From positions 496,001 to 560,000 of the forward strand of contig NZ_JABXWI010000003.1 of NCBI RefSeq assembly GCF_014930365.1: a stretch of 64,000 nt of DNA. The letters run 5' to 3'. This document shows, one piece after another, positions 35,052 to 43,056 of this stretch (position 1 is the stretch's first letter; each line of letters begins with the position of its first letter). A program made the translations under genes and the position numbers. This DNA comes from Streptomyces caniscabiei. Its GTDB lineage: Bacteria; Actinomycetota; Actinomycetes; Streptomycetales; Streptomycetaceae. The notes below the pieces were generated by a model, which saw only the letters and a list, made by a program, of their open reading frames with translations, was not told the origin of the DNA and made no database searches.

Positions 35052-35112
35052 ATCCCCGACCCCCGTCCCGTACGCGAGACCCCCCGCTCCCCGCAGAACC
35101 GAAGGGTTGACC

Positions 35113-36771
35113 ATGAGCACGACCGAGCCACGGCTGACCCCAGCCACGTCCCCCGACTCCGCGAAGAGCCAGGCGACCAAGGAGACGCTGGAGGACTACA
35201 CCCTCCGCTTCGCGCCCCGCAGTTACCGCCGCTGGACCCCGATGGTCGTGGCGACCACGGCCCTCGGCGGCATCGCCTACATGGCCGACTTCTCCATCGG
35301 CGCCGGCATCGGCCTGGCCCACGGCACCGGCAACGCGCTGATCGCCATCGCGGTGGCGGCCGTCGTCATCTTCGTCACCGGTTTCCCGCTCGCCTACTAC
35401 GGCGCCCGCTACAACATCGACCTGGACCTGATCACCCGCGGCTCCGGCTTCGGCTACTACGGCTCGGTCATCACCAGCGTCATCTTCGCCAGCTTCACGT
35501 TCATCTTCTTCGCCCTCGAAGGCTCGATCATGGCCCAGGGGCTGAAGCTGGGCCTCGGCATGCCCCTGTGGCTGGGCTATCTGGTGTCCACCCTGATGGT
35601 CATCCCGCTCGTCATCTACGGCATGAAGGCGCTGAGCAAGCTCCAGGTCTGGACGACCCCGATCTGGCTGGTGCTGATGGTCGCCCCGCTGGTCTACCTG
35701 GTCGCCACCGACCCCGGCACCGTCGACCGTTTCCTCTCCTACGCCGGCACCGACGGCGAGGGCGGCGTCAACACGGCCTCCGTACTGCTGGGCGCGGGCG
35801 TCTGCCTCTCCCTCATCGCGCAGATCGGCGAGCAGATCGACTACCTGCGCTTCATGCCGCCCAAGACCGAGGCGAACAAGCGCGGTTGGTGGACGGCCGT
35901 GATCATGGCCGGGCCCGGCTGGGTCGTCCTCGGCGCCCTGAAGCAGGCCATCGGCGTCTTCCTGGCCGTCTACATCCTGGCCGAGGTCGGCCCGGCGGCG
36001 GCGCCCGAGCCGATCCAGCAGTTCCGCGGCGCGTTCGACGCGATGCTGCCGTCCTGGACGGTCGTCCCGCTCGCCGTGGCACTCGTCGTCATCAGCCAGA
36101 TCAAGATCAACGTGACGAACGCGTACTCGGGCTCGCTCGCGTGGACGAACTCCTTCACCCGCGTCACCAAGCGCTATCCCGGCCGCATGGTCTTCGTGCT
36201 GGTCAACCTGGCCTTCGCGCTGGTCCTGATGGAGGCCGACATGTTCAGCTTCCTCAACAGCATCCTGGGCTTCTACTCGAACTGCGCCATCGCCTGGGTC
36301 GTCACCGTCGCCACCGACATCGGCGTTAACAAGTACCTGCTGAAACTCTCCCCGCTCCAGCCCGAGTTCCGCCGCGGCATGCTGTACGCCGTCAACCCGG
36401 TCGGCGTCGTCGCCTTCCTCGCCGCGTCCGGCCTGTCGATCGCCATGTACTTCCACGGCCTCGGCGACACCCTCCAGCCCTACTCCCCCGTGGCCGCCGC
36501 CGTCATCGCCTTCGTCCTCACCCCGCTGACGGCCGTCGCCACCAAGGGCAAGTACTACCTGCGCCGCACCGACGACGGCATCGACGAGCCCCTGCTCGAC
36601 TCCGACGGCAACCCCAGCGCCACGACGTACGACTGCCACGTCTGCCACCAGCCCTACGAACGCCCCGACCTGACCGCCTGCACCACCCACGACGCGACGG
36701 TCTGCTCCCTCTGCCTGAGCACGGACAAACTCGCCGACCACGTACTCCCGCCCCAACCGACCCCTGCCTGA
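35113..36771 (+). CDS. NCS1 nucleobase/cation symporter with C-terminal Cys-rich tail
   Basis: A 552-residue permease with about 12 transmembrane helices of the purine-cytosine/hydantoin (NCS1) family (for example DFSIGAGIGLAHGTGNALIA, TRGSGFGYYGSVI, GEQIDYLRFMPPK). After the last helix there is an ~80-residue cytoplasmic tail with CHVCHQPYERPDLTAC and a further Cys pair (VCSLCLS), resembling a small zinc-binding knuckle. The substrate is not predictable from sequence alone; the GntR partner and family suggest a nitrogen source such as allantoin, uracil or cytosine. The ATG at 35113 is chosen over a TTG six bases upstream. Confidence 0.87.
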   Translation: MSTTEPRLTPATSPDSAKSQATKETLEDYTLRFAPRSYRRWTPMVVATTALGGIAYMADFSIGAGIGLAHGTGNALIAIAVAAVVIFVTGFPLAYYGARYNIDLDLITRGSGFGYYGSVITSVIFASFTFIFFALEGSIMAQGLKLGLGMPLWLGYLVSTLMVIPLVIYGMKALSKLQVWTTPIWLVLMVAPLVYLVATDPGTVDRFLSYAGTDGEGGVNTASVLLGAGVCLSLIAQIGEQIDYLRFMPPKTEANKRGWWTAVIMAGPGWVVLGALKQAIGVFLAVYILAEVGPAAAPEPIQQFRGAFDAMLPSWTVVPLAVALVVISQIKINVTNAYSGSLAWTNSFTRVTKRYPGRMVFVLVNLAFALVLMEADMFSFLNSILGFYSNCAIAWVVTVATDIGVNKYLLKLSPLQPEFRRGMLYAVNPVGVVAFLAASGLSIAMYFHGLGDTLQPYSPVAAAVIAFVLTPLTAVATKGKYYLRRTDDGIDEPLLDSDGNPSATTYDCHVCHQPYERPDLTACTTHDATVCSLCLSTDKLADHVLPPQPTPA

Positions 36772-37153
36772 CCGAACACGGGACGGGCCCCCGACCAGAG
36801 CTGGTGGCTTCCGACCCTGACTCGGCACCTCCGTGGGTGATCATGCGCGCGGCGACGACGGTGGGGTCACTGGAATCCCGGGTGCGTGCCGCCGTCCGCG
36901 CGAGGCCTCGCCGGTGGCCCAGCGCCGCGTATTTTGCGACGTGCGGCATCCCGGCGGGCCATCCCACGGCACGTCCCGCCGCATCGAGCGCACGGTTCCA
37001 GCGCGGGGGCGGTGACCCACCCCGTCCAGCGCCTCACCCCGTCGTACCGCCCCGTCGCCCCGCTGGTTCGGGTCGCATTCGGCACTCGTGGCCCGATCAG
37101 CGACTGCGCCGACACAGGGGATGCAGGGCCCGCCGATACCGGCGAGCCGGCTC
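36772..37153. other. Intergenic region, no gene recognised
   Basis: 382 bp between the convergent transporter and MerR genes. It has no convincing coding frame, only Arg/Pro-rich shadow frames, and no clear terminator stem. Confidence 0.5.
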
Positions 37154-37495
37154 TCAGGCCCCGGTGGCCGTCGGATCGGCCGATCCGCCGGCACGGCGGT
37201 ACTCGGCGTTGATGCGCTCGGCTTCTTCGAGCTGGTCTTCGAGGATGATGATCCGGCATGCGGCCTCGATCGGGGTTCCCTGATCGACGAGCTCGCGCGC
37301 GCGGGCCGCGATGCGCAGTTGGTAGCGGGAGTAGCGGCGGTGACCGCCCTCGGACCGCAACGGTGTGATCAGTCGTGCTTCGCCGATGGCGCGGAGGAAG
37401 CCGGGGGTGGTACCGAGCAGCTCGGCGGCCCGGCCCATCGTGTAGGCGGGGTAGTCCTCGTCGTCGAGACGGTCCAGCGACTCGTCCGCTGTCAT
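37154..37495 (-). CDS. MerR-family regulator
   Basis: A 113-residue protein with a MerR winged helix: YTMGRAAELLGTTPGFLRAI, then GEARLITPLRSEGGHRRYSRYQL. A short coiled-coil helix (IIILEDQLEEAERINAEY) follows, with no effector-binding domain. Such small MerR-like proteins are numerous in Streptomyces and include developmental regulators. The ATG at 37495 has GGTGAG just upstream. A 32-bp perfect palindrome lies 26-57 bp upstream of the start and is a candidate operator or attenuator. Confidence 0.82.
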   Translation of the reverse strand: MTADESLDRLDDEDYPAYTMGRAAELLGTTPGFLRAIGEARLITPLRSEGGHRRYSRYQLRIAARARELVDQGTPIEAACRIIILEDQLEEAERINAEYRRAGGSADPTATGA

Positions 37496-38332
37496 CTCAC
37501 CTCTCTGTGGAACGCGTCGAGGGGCCCTGGTGCCGTACGGCACCAGGGCCCCGAAGGAACATCAACACCATCTGCCGACCGTAGTACTGCGCCGGCCTTC
37601 TGTTTCCGCACGGCCGCCCGATACGCGACGGGGGTGCGGGGATCGCGGATGCGTGACCGGAGACCACCTACCTATCGATGTCCTGCGGTACCCGGGCTCG
37701 CTTCTCTCACCCGGGCGATCCTGATGGCGCTCGACTCCTCCGTTCTTCCCTCTGAATCGATCACTTGCCAAACGGGGGACTGCGTACTGCTGGTACTGCT
37801 TGTACTGCTGGTACCGCGAACTGCTGCGACCGCGTCAACCGCGGCTTTCATCTCGGCAGCCCCTCATCACTGCGGGCCACCCGGTCCGGTCGTCAGTCCC
37901 GTCGCCGTCGTGCAACGAATCTGGCTTCGAAACTCCACCACCGGGCCGTCATGCGTGTACTGCTGCCCGGCAGTTCGTGTCTGCCGGGCCTTGCTGGATC
38001 TCGACTACAAGAGAAACCATAAGCGTGCGGGCAACGAATGTCTACTCCGGCGAGCATAGATTTTGTGCGCTCGACAAGGAGGCACCCCCCTCGGCCGTCG
38101 CACGGATGGACCCTGGATCCCCCCGCCGAACTTCCCGTGACGCCACCGACCGGGGCGTTTCGCGTCGACGGCGCTTCTCACCCCGGCCGTCCCCGCCCCG
38201 CCGCGCACGCGCCACGCATGTGCGCGCCCCCTGCCATCCACCGCAGCACCGGGGAAGCCGGGCGCGCTCGTGTTGCCTGGTGGTGCCACCACCCACGCCA
38301 TCCACACGTGCCGGTGCATAGAATTCGCTCTC
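37496..38332. other. Long intergenic region, lower GC than surroundings
   Basis: 837 bp without a recognisable gene. It contains the 32-bp palindrome (37521-37552) and an imperfect 9-bp repeat GTACTGCTG at about 37786-37813. The stretch 37680-38060 is visibly poorer in GC and lacks Streptomyces codon periodicity, consistent with a non-coding or degraded insertion at the edge of the biosynthetic cluster. Confidence 0.5.
37521..37552. repeat. 32-bp perfect palindrome
   Basis: GGGGCCCTGGTGCCGT followed directly by its reverse complement ACGGCACCAGGGCCCC. There is no spacer; the centre is GTAC. Confidence 0.95.
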
Positions 38333-38692
38333 ATGCCGAAGCCTGACGAGCTGATCCTCGACATCGCCACCCTGGTGGAATCGGGGCAGAGCAATCAGAT
38401 GTCCCTGACCGTGGTCACCGGTGGCACCGTCATCACCGGTCGCCTGGCTCCCGAAGCCATGTGGCGGCAGAGGGTGTCGGAGGTACTGAAGGACTCCGAC
38501 CGACTGGGCGAGTTCTCCTCTGTCTTCGACACTCCCGTGAAGAGGGACGGGCCGCCCACACATCTGCACTTCCATGTCGCCCGGATCCTTCAGGGCACCG
38601 TGGGCATCCCGGAGACCGGCGGGATGTACCGCGTCGCGATCGAGGACGTCAGCGCCTGGACCGTGGGCGACTTCAGCTACTCCGACCACTGA
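38333..38692 (+). CDS. Hypothetical protein, possibly GvpU-like
   Basis: A 119-residue soluble protein. The pattern LILDIATLVESGQSNQMSLT, then VVTGGTVITGRLAPEAMWRQ, and FHVARILQG with a final DVSAWTVGDF resembles the GvpU family of gas-vesicle accessory proteins, but I cannot confirm this. No other gvp genes are in the window. The ATG at 38333 is chosen because it starts the conserved-looking part. A strong terminator follows, so the gene is a single unit. Confidence 0.5.
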   Translation: MPKPDELILDIATLVESGQSNQMSLTVVTGGTVITGRLAPEAMWRQRVSEVLKDSDRLGEFSSVFDTPVKRDGPPTHLHFHVARILQGTVGIPETGGMYRVAIEDVSAWTVGDFSYSDH

Positions 38693-38736
38693 CTCACCCA
38701 CTGACCTACCGCCGCGACGAAAGCAGCACGGAACGC

Positions 38737-38780
38737 GGTGAGGGGGTCCTGCCGACGCACGCCGACAGGACCCCCTCACC
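38737..38780 (+). terminator. Strong hairpin terminator
   Basis: GGTGAGGGGGTCCTG (38737-38751) pairs with CAGGACCCCCTCACC (38766-38780), 45 bp after the stop of the upstream gene. It lies at the left edge of the biosynthetic cluster. Confidence 0.8.
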
Positions 38781-38815
38781 GCTCTGCTCTGCTCTGCTCT
38801 GCTCTGCTCGGCTCG
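38781..38815. repeat. Pentanucleotide repeat GCTCT
   Basis: Five GCTCT units followed by two GCTCG units, abutting the terminator stem. Confidence 0.95.
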
Positions 38816-38918
38816 CGCCCGGGATGCTCGGTACCGCATTCGCGACCGTCACGACACAGCGCCCTGAGCGGAACCGAGCACTCGCCTCCCCCGTCGACCG
38901 CACGGCAATGCCGTTGCG

Positions 38919-39764
38919 TCAGCCGGCGATGGCAGAGTCCCACAGGCGCGTGAACTCGACTGGTGAGGAGAGGGCCCTGGGACGGCCCCTGTGCGGGAAA
39001 GGTCCGTCGGTGCTCGCGTTGAGGATGTCGGCCTGCAGCCGCTGGAGTTCCTCCGAAGGCTCCAGACCCAGTTCGCGTCTGAGGATCGAGTAGAGGTGCT
39101 GGTAGGCCTGCAGAGCCTCGGCCCGGCGGCCGGCTTGGTGCAGTGCCGTGATGAGCCGGCCGTGGAACCACTCATGCAAAGGGTGGTCGTTGACCAGAAC
39201 TCGCAGCTCCGGAAGGATCTCCCGAAAGCGGCCCAGCTGGAATTCGCTTTCCACGCGGAGCTCGAGGGCGCGGATTTTGAGTTCTTCCATGTGGGCTATT
39301 CGGCCGTGGAGCACCCCGGCGACGGGCACGTTGCTCAGCATGGGGCCGCGCCACAGACCGCGCGCCCGGTTCACGTGCGCCACCGCCTTCTCCGGTGCCC
39401 CCTGGTGAAGTTCCTGCTGGGCGAGTCGCACGAGTTCCTCGAAGACGCATGCGTCGACTTCGTCGCGGGCGATGTCGAGGAAGTAACCGGGAGCCTGGGT
39501 GAGCAGCAACTTCCTCTCACCACTGACCACTTGGGCGTCGTGGAGCATGCGACGGGCGTGGTAGACGTGTGTCTGGAGGGTGCGGGGTGCGCCGCTCGGC
39601 GGGTTCTCCCCCCAGAGTTCACGGACCAGCGTCTCCGCCGCGATGGGTTCGCGCGGCTGGAGTGCCAGCACGGCGAGCATCTGACAGATCTTCGGGGCCT
39701 TGGGAGCGAACGTCTCGCCTTCATCGGTGGTGATCCGGAATGGGCCGATGAGGTGGAACTGCAC
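38919..39764 (-). CDS. SARP-family pathway activator
   Basis: A 281-residue Streptomyces antibiotic regulatory protein. The N-terminal OmpR-like winged helix (VQFHLIGPFRITTDEGETF, then KICQMLAVLALQPREPI and APRTLQTHVYHARRML) is followed by the bacterial transcriptional activator domain (RARGLWRGPMLSNV, RLITALHQAGRRAEALQAY). Members bind heptameric repeats and switch on antibiotic gene clusters. The GTG at 39764 has AGGAG ten bases upstream. It is the likely direct activator of this cluster; a gamma-butyrolactone-type site in its promoter suggests control by the ScbR-like repressor. Confidence 0.92.
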   Translation of the reverse strand: MQFHLIGPFRITTDEGETFAPKAPKICQMLAVLALQPREPIAAETLVRELWGENPPSGAPRTLQTHVYHARRMLHDAQVVSGERKLLLTQAPGYFLDIARDEVDACVFEELVRLAQQELHQGAPEKAVAHVNRARGLWRGPMLSNVPVAGVLHGRIAHMEELKIRALELRVESEFQLGRFREILPELRVLVNDHPLHEWFHGRLITALHQAGRRAEALQAYQHLYSILRRELGLEPSEELQRLQADILNASTDGPFPHRGRPRALSSPVEFTRLWDSAIAG

Positions 39765-39886
39765 TGGCCGCACGCTCCTTCCGCCGCCGTCCGGCGCTCG
39801 TGTCGCTGTCCAGTCGGTCGATCCGGACAGCTGAGACGGTAGAGCGCGGAGGGCCGTGAGTCTCCTGTGCGGAGCCGAGAGTGTCA

Positions 39887-39910
39887 CGTTACCGGACGGT
39901 AGGTTTGTTG
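39887..39910 (-). promoter_or_regulatory. ARE-like site upstream of SARP gene
   Basis: TTACCG (39889-39894) and AGGTTTGTT (39901-39909) resemble the half-sites of gamma-butyrolactone receptor operators. Spacing is shorter (6 bp) than at the two sites near scbR/afsA. It also overlaps the stop of the IS701-like gene. Confidence 0.4.
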
Positions 39911-41091
39911 CTGTGCGGCACATCGCGATCGCGCTGCGGGGCGTACGGCGGCAGCACGGAGCTACTCTCCATGGCGACGGCCAGGTGGGCGGCGGAGGCC
40001 AGGGTGACGTGGCGGTGCCAGCCGGGAAAGGACCGGCCGGCGAAGTCCCGTATCCCGACCTTGTCGGAGATCGCGTTGAAGTCGCGCGCGACGACGTTCG
40101 GCAGCGTGGTGAGCCACAGGACCAGCCGCAGCGACGGGAGACCACCACCGGCCAGCCACAGCTTCCCGGGTCTGGCGGCCGTTTTCCGCCACTCGCCGAC
40201 CAGTGTCATGCCGCCGCCCCCCACGGCGGCCGGCCCGGGGGCGGTGACGGGTATCGCCACGGCCGTCATGGGGCGTTCACCGATGTTGACCTGCTGCCGC
40301 AAGCTGATGAGGGAGGAGGCCAACTCCGCCGCCGTACGCACTCTGTCGCCGTACCTCGGCAACTCCGACCGGTCGATGCGCAGTTGTTCCTGGGGATCGA
40401 CCCGCACGACGAAGGGGATTCCGGCCGAGGTGAAGTGCCGGGCCAGGGCCAGCACGTCGATGCCGTCGACGTCCACCACCACGGGGCCGTGCTGGACTTC
40501 GGGGATGCCCGTGATGGCGGCCACCGCCTCGCGCACGCAATCGTCGAGGGAGTCGGCCACGACACCGGTGGGTATACCGGCCCGCTGCCGCCGGGGACTG
40601 CTGAGCCAGCGGCCGGACAGTCGCAGACGCCAGTCGACGGGCACTGCGGACCTGCCGGAGACCAGCCACGCCCCTACCGCCTGCTGGCCGGTCACGGTCT
40701 GATTCATGTGCGGGAGGAAGTGACGGTCGACACCGATCGAGTGCGCGCCGACCTTGGGGATCATCGTGGACCTGACGACCCAGGCGTCCGGCGCCAGGTT
40801 CCTCTGCACGTACTGCGCCACGGCATGGCGCACCGGTATCCACTCCCAGGGCGATTCGCTGATGAAGTGATGGACACTCTGCTGCGCCGCGCCGCCCTCG
40901 AACTGGGCGGCGATGTTGCGCAGCGTCTTGCGCCCGGGCACGGTCAGCAGTCCGCGCACATACCGCTCGGCCTTGAGCCGCTGGCCACTGCGCTGCAGGG
41001 ATCTGAAGAGGTGAGCACCGAGCTCTTCCAGCAGCGACTCGCAGTACGAGTCCAAGTGTGTGCAGACGGGTTCGAACAGGCTCAGACGCAC
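39889..41091 (-). CDS. IS701-type transposase relative lacking catalytic residues
   Basis: A 400-residue protein with the IS701 (DDE, RNase H-like) layout: a N-terminal helical domain (LERYVRGLL-type, here AERYVRGLLTVPGRKTLRNI), HHFISESPW, a first-Asp region, a second Asp strand (PVVVDVDGIDVLALARHF) and a C-terminal GWHRHVTLASAAH segment. In active IS701 enzymes the first block reads DDTGFPKKGKHS; here it is WVVRSTMIPKVGAHSIGV, so the catalytic Asp is gone, and the C-terminal Glu-containing block is not recognisable. No terminal inverted repeats were found. It sits between SARP and ScbR genes and is probably a domesticated DNA-binding or regulatory protein of the cluster. Confidence 0.7.
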   Translation of the reverse strand: MRLSLFEPVCTHLDSYCESLLEELGAHLFRSLQRSGQRLKAERYVRGLLTVPGRKTLRNIAAQFEGGAAQQSVHHFISESPWEWIPVRHAVAQYVQRNLAPDAWVVRSTMIPKVGAHSIGVDRHFLPHMNQTVTGQQAVGAWLVSGRSAVPVDWRLRLSGRWLSSPRRQRAGIPTGVVADSLDDCVREAVAAITGIPEVQHGPVVVDVDGIDVLALARHFTSAGIPFVVRVDPQEQLRIDRSELPRYGDRVRTAAELASSLISLRQQVNIGERPMTAVAIPVTAPGPAAVGGGGMTLVGEWRKTAARPGKLWLAGGGLPSLRLVLWLTTLPNVVARDFNAISDKVGIRDFAGRSFPGWHRHVTLASAAHLAVAMESSSVLPPYAPQRDRDVPHSNKPTVR

Positions 41092-41165
41092 GGATCCCCC
41101 TGTTGACGTCGGTCACGCGGTCGACGAGGTGGCACGTAACGCGTGCACCCGTCCATCCACTCTTA

Positions 41166-41193
41166 CATAAACCGTCAATCAGTCCGGTTTATT
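41166..41193 (-). promoter_or_regulatory. ARE (gamma-butyrolactone receptor operator)-like site
   Basis: ATAAACCG (41167-41174), a 10-bp spacer and CGGTTTAT (41185-41192): a perfect 8-bp inverted repeat. CGGTTTATTT agrees with the conserved right half of known AREs. It lies in the promoter of the IS701-like gene. Confidence 0.6.
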
Positions 41194-41258
41194 TGCGCGA
41201 AGCCCGCCCATCTCCGGGGTCCGCGGCTGTGGATGCCGCCATTGACGTCGGCGCCACG

Positions 41259-41921
41259 TCAGGACGTCGGAACCGGGGCGGGTTCCCCGCCCGACGACCG
41301 AGCAGCCGCCAGCAGGTGTTCGGCCCGGTAGTGAGAGATGTCCAGCTTGGCCAGCACCTCGGTTGGCACCAGGCCGGGCAGCACGAGGGCGAACAGGGCC
41401 GACACTTCCTGGGACAGATCGCGGTCGGGCAGCGTCTCGGTGACCAGCTGGACACCGGTCCAGGCCCCGACCACGAGTCGGGCGATCTGCGCCGGATCGA
41501 CGTGCAAGCGCAGTTCGCCGCGCTTCTTGGCCTCGGTGAGCAGGTCTGTCGACACGGCGATCCAGTCCGGCCAGCGGGTGCCGAACAGGGATCGCGCCTT
41601 GGGGTCGACGGACAGTTGTATCGAGGCGCTGAGCACAGGCTCCCTGGGGACGCGGTACGCCAGCAGGAGCGCCAGATCCACCCATTCCTGCAGCTTCAGC
41701 GCCTGGGGCACGAGCCCTTCACTGGTCACGGCCTCGTCGAGCACCGCGCGTGCCAGCTCTTCCTTCGACGTGAAGTGGAAGTACACGCCGCCCCGGGTGA
41801 GTGGCACCCGCTCGATGAGCATGCCGATGGTGCTGGCCTCATAACCGAGCTCGTTGAACATCTGAGCAGCCGCATCGAGGATGGCCCTGCGTGTACGGAT
41901 CGCCCGTTCCTGTCTAGCCAC
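41259..41921 (-). CDS. Gamma-butyrolactone receptor (ScbR/ArpA-like TetR)
   Basis: A 220-residue TetR-family autoregulator. The helix-turn-helix occupies about residues 29-50 (STIGMLIERVPLTRGGVYFHF). The ligand pocket contains the hallmark tryptophans in GTRWPDW (Trp117/Trp120). GBL receptors repress antibiotic activators and their own synthase gene until the butyrolactone signal binds. It is divergent from an AfsA homologue and followed by the IS701-like and SARP genes. The start ATG at 41921 is followed by the usual RQERAIRTRRAIL. Retention of the ligand-binding Trp suggests a real receptor rather than a pseudo-receptor. Confidence 0.92.
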   Translation of the reverse strand: MARQERAIRTRRAILDAAAQMFNELGYEASTIGMLIERVPLTRGGVYFHFTSKEELARAVLDEAVTSEGLVPQALKLQEWVDLALLLAYRVPREPVLSASIQLSVDPKARSLFGTRWPDWIAVSTDLLTEAKKRGELRLHVDPAQIARLVVGAWTGVQLVTETLPDRDLSQEVSALFALVLPGLVPTEVLAKLDISHYRAEHLLAAARSSGGEPAPVPTS

Positions 41922-41978
41922 TCACGTCACCATGACCCTTCCTTTACTAGTGCTTGAACTCACACTTACTCAACCTCC

Positions 41979-42004
41979 AAAACCGAACGGAAGGCCGGTA
42001 CTTT
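41979..42004. promoter_or_regulatory. ARE-like site between scbR-like and afsA-like genes
   Basis: AAAACCG (41979-41985), a 10-bp spacer and CGGTACTTT (41996-42004), with the same ACCG-N10-CGGT geometry as the site at 41167-41192. It lies in the divergent promoter region and 52 bp before the chosen AfsA start. Confidence 0.55.
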
Positions 42005-42055
42005 AGCAACGCAACTTATGCAGCTGCCTTGCAGGCCGGGTCCAAGGGGGAGATC

Positions 42056-42985
42056 TTGCCCGAAGTTCCTGTAGTGCCCCGTTACTTACCTCGCCCCCGT
42101 GGGGAATCGCCCTCACGATTGCTCGTGGGCGCCTACACCCACCTCAAACACACTAAAGCCGTCCTCATCCACAGTTGGCGGCGCCTGGGCGAGAACTCGT
42201 TCACGCTGGACCTCCGTTGGCCCGCCGCCCCGCACGGAGAATCGTACGATCCACGCATACTCGCCCAGACGATCAGACAGAGCGGTCTGACCGTCGCCCA
42301 CGCCGAGTACGAGGTTCCGCTGGAGCACCACACCCTGCTGAACTTTCTCGGCCTCACCGTCTCACCGGACTTCCGGGTGTCGGACACCGAACCTTCGGCC
42401 CTGGTCGTCGACATCACCGTCTCCCCGGGCAAGAGCGGCCGTCGGGCCGCTCATACGATGCATATGGAGATCCGGACGTCCCCGGGCGGCGAGCCCGTCG
42501 CACGGGCCGACACCGAGTTCGCGTGGATCTCCCCGGCCGCGTACCGACGCGTGCGCGGCGACCACCTCACCGCCGGCTGGGGTGACTGGCCGCTCCCCGC
42601 CCCCGTCGACGCCGCACTCGTCGGCCGAAGCCGCGCCGCGGACGTGGTGCTCGCGCCCACAGCCGTGCCGAACCGCTGGCTGTTGCGCAACGACGTCGGC
42701 AACGTCCTGCTGTTCGACCACCCGGTCGACCACGTCCCCGGGCTGGTCCTGTGGGAGGCGGCTGACCAGGCGGCCCAGGCGCTGCTCGCGCCGATTGCCT
42801 CCCGACCCGTCTCGATCACCATCACCTATCTGCGCTATGTCGAGTTCGGGGAGCCGTGTCTGATCGAGGCACGCCCGGTCGGCCCGGCCGGCCCGGGTGA
42901 GTTCGCCGTCCGGGTCACGGGCTCCCAGGCCGACGCACTGGCCTTCACCGCCGATATCCGTACGGTGACGGGGCCGATGCGCTGA
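42056..42985 (+). CDS. AfsA/ScbA-type gamma-butyrolactone synthase
   Basis: A 309-residue double hot-dog-fold A-factor biosynthesis protein. It condenses a beta-ketoacyl chain with dihydroxyacetone phosphate, the first step of butyrolactone signal synthesis. Two repeats are visible (ESYDPRILAQTIRQSGLTVA and FDHPVDHVPGLVLWEAADQA). A TTG at 42056 with AAGGGGGAG upstream gives a protein of normal family length. A TTG at 41954 would extend it through the ARE-like site and is considered unlikely. It is divergent from its receptor gene. A reductase partner for the signal may be the SDR downstream. Confidence 0.88.
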   Translation: MPEVPVVPRYLPRPRGESPSRLLVGAYTHLKHTKAVLIHSWRRLGENSFTLDLRWPAAPHGESYDPRILAQTIRQSGLTVAHAEYEVPLEHHTLLNFLGLTVSPDFRVSDTEPSALVVDITVSPGKSGRRAAHTMHMEIRTSPGGEPVARADTEFAWISPAAYRRVRGDHLTAGWGDWPLPAPVDAALVGRSRAADVVLAPTAVPNRWLLRNDVGNVLLFDHPVDHVPGLVLWEAADQAAQALLAPIASRPVSITITYLRYVEFGEPCLIEARPVGPAGPGEFAVRVTGSQADALAFTADIRTVTGPMR

Positions 42986-42997
42986 CTCGCGGACGGG

Positions 42998-43033
42998 GAG
43001 GGCGTCCGGCGTGCGCTGCCGTCGGACGCCCTC
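42998..43033. terminator. Bidirectional terminator
   Basis: GAGGGCGTCCG (42998-43008) pairs with CGGACGCCCTC (43023-43033), between convergent afsA-like and SDR genes. Confidence 0.7.
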
Positions 43034-43056
43034 CTCGCTCTGGTGTCACTCTGCTG

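Noticed and set aside
34912..36828. Minus-strand frame of about 640 codons over the transporter
   Set aside because: Repetitive Gly/Asp/Val-rich translation opposite a clear NCS1 transporter.
36772..37153. Small Arg/Pro-rich frames between transporter and MerR genes
   Set aside because: No ribosome site, no domain, and composition typical of non-coding GC-rich DNA.
39889..41091. Active insertion sequence
   Set aside because: No terminal inverted repeats or target duplication seen, and the catalytic motif is altered.
41954..42055. N-terminal extension of the AfsA-like protein from an upstream TTG
   Set aside because: It would include the ARE-like operator and makes the protein longer than the family; the downstream TTG has the better ribosome site.
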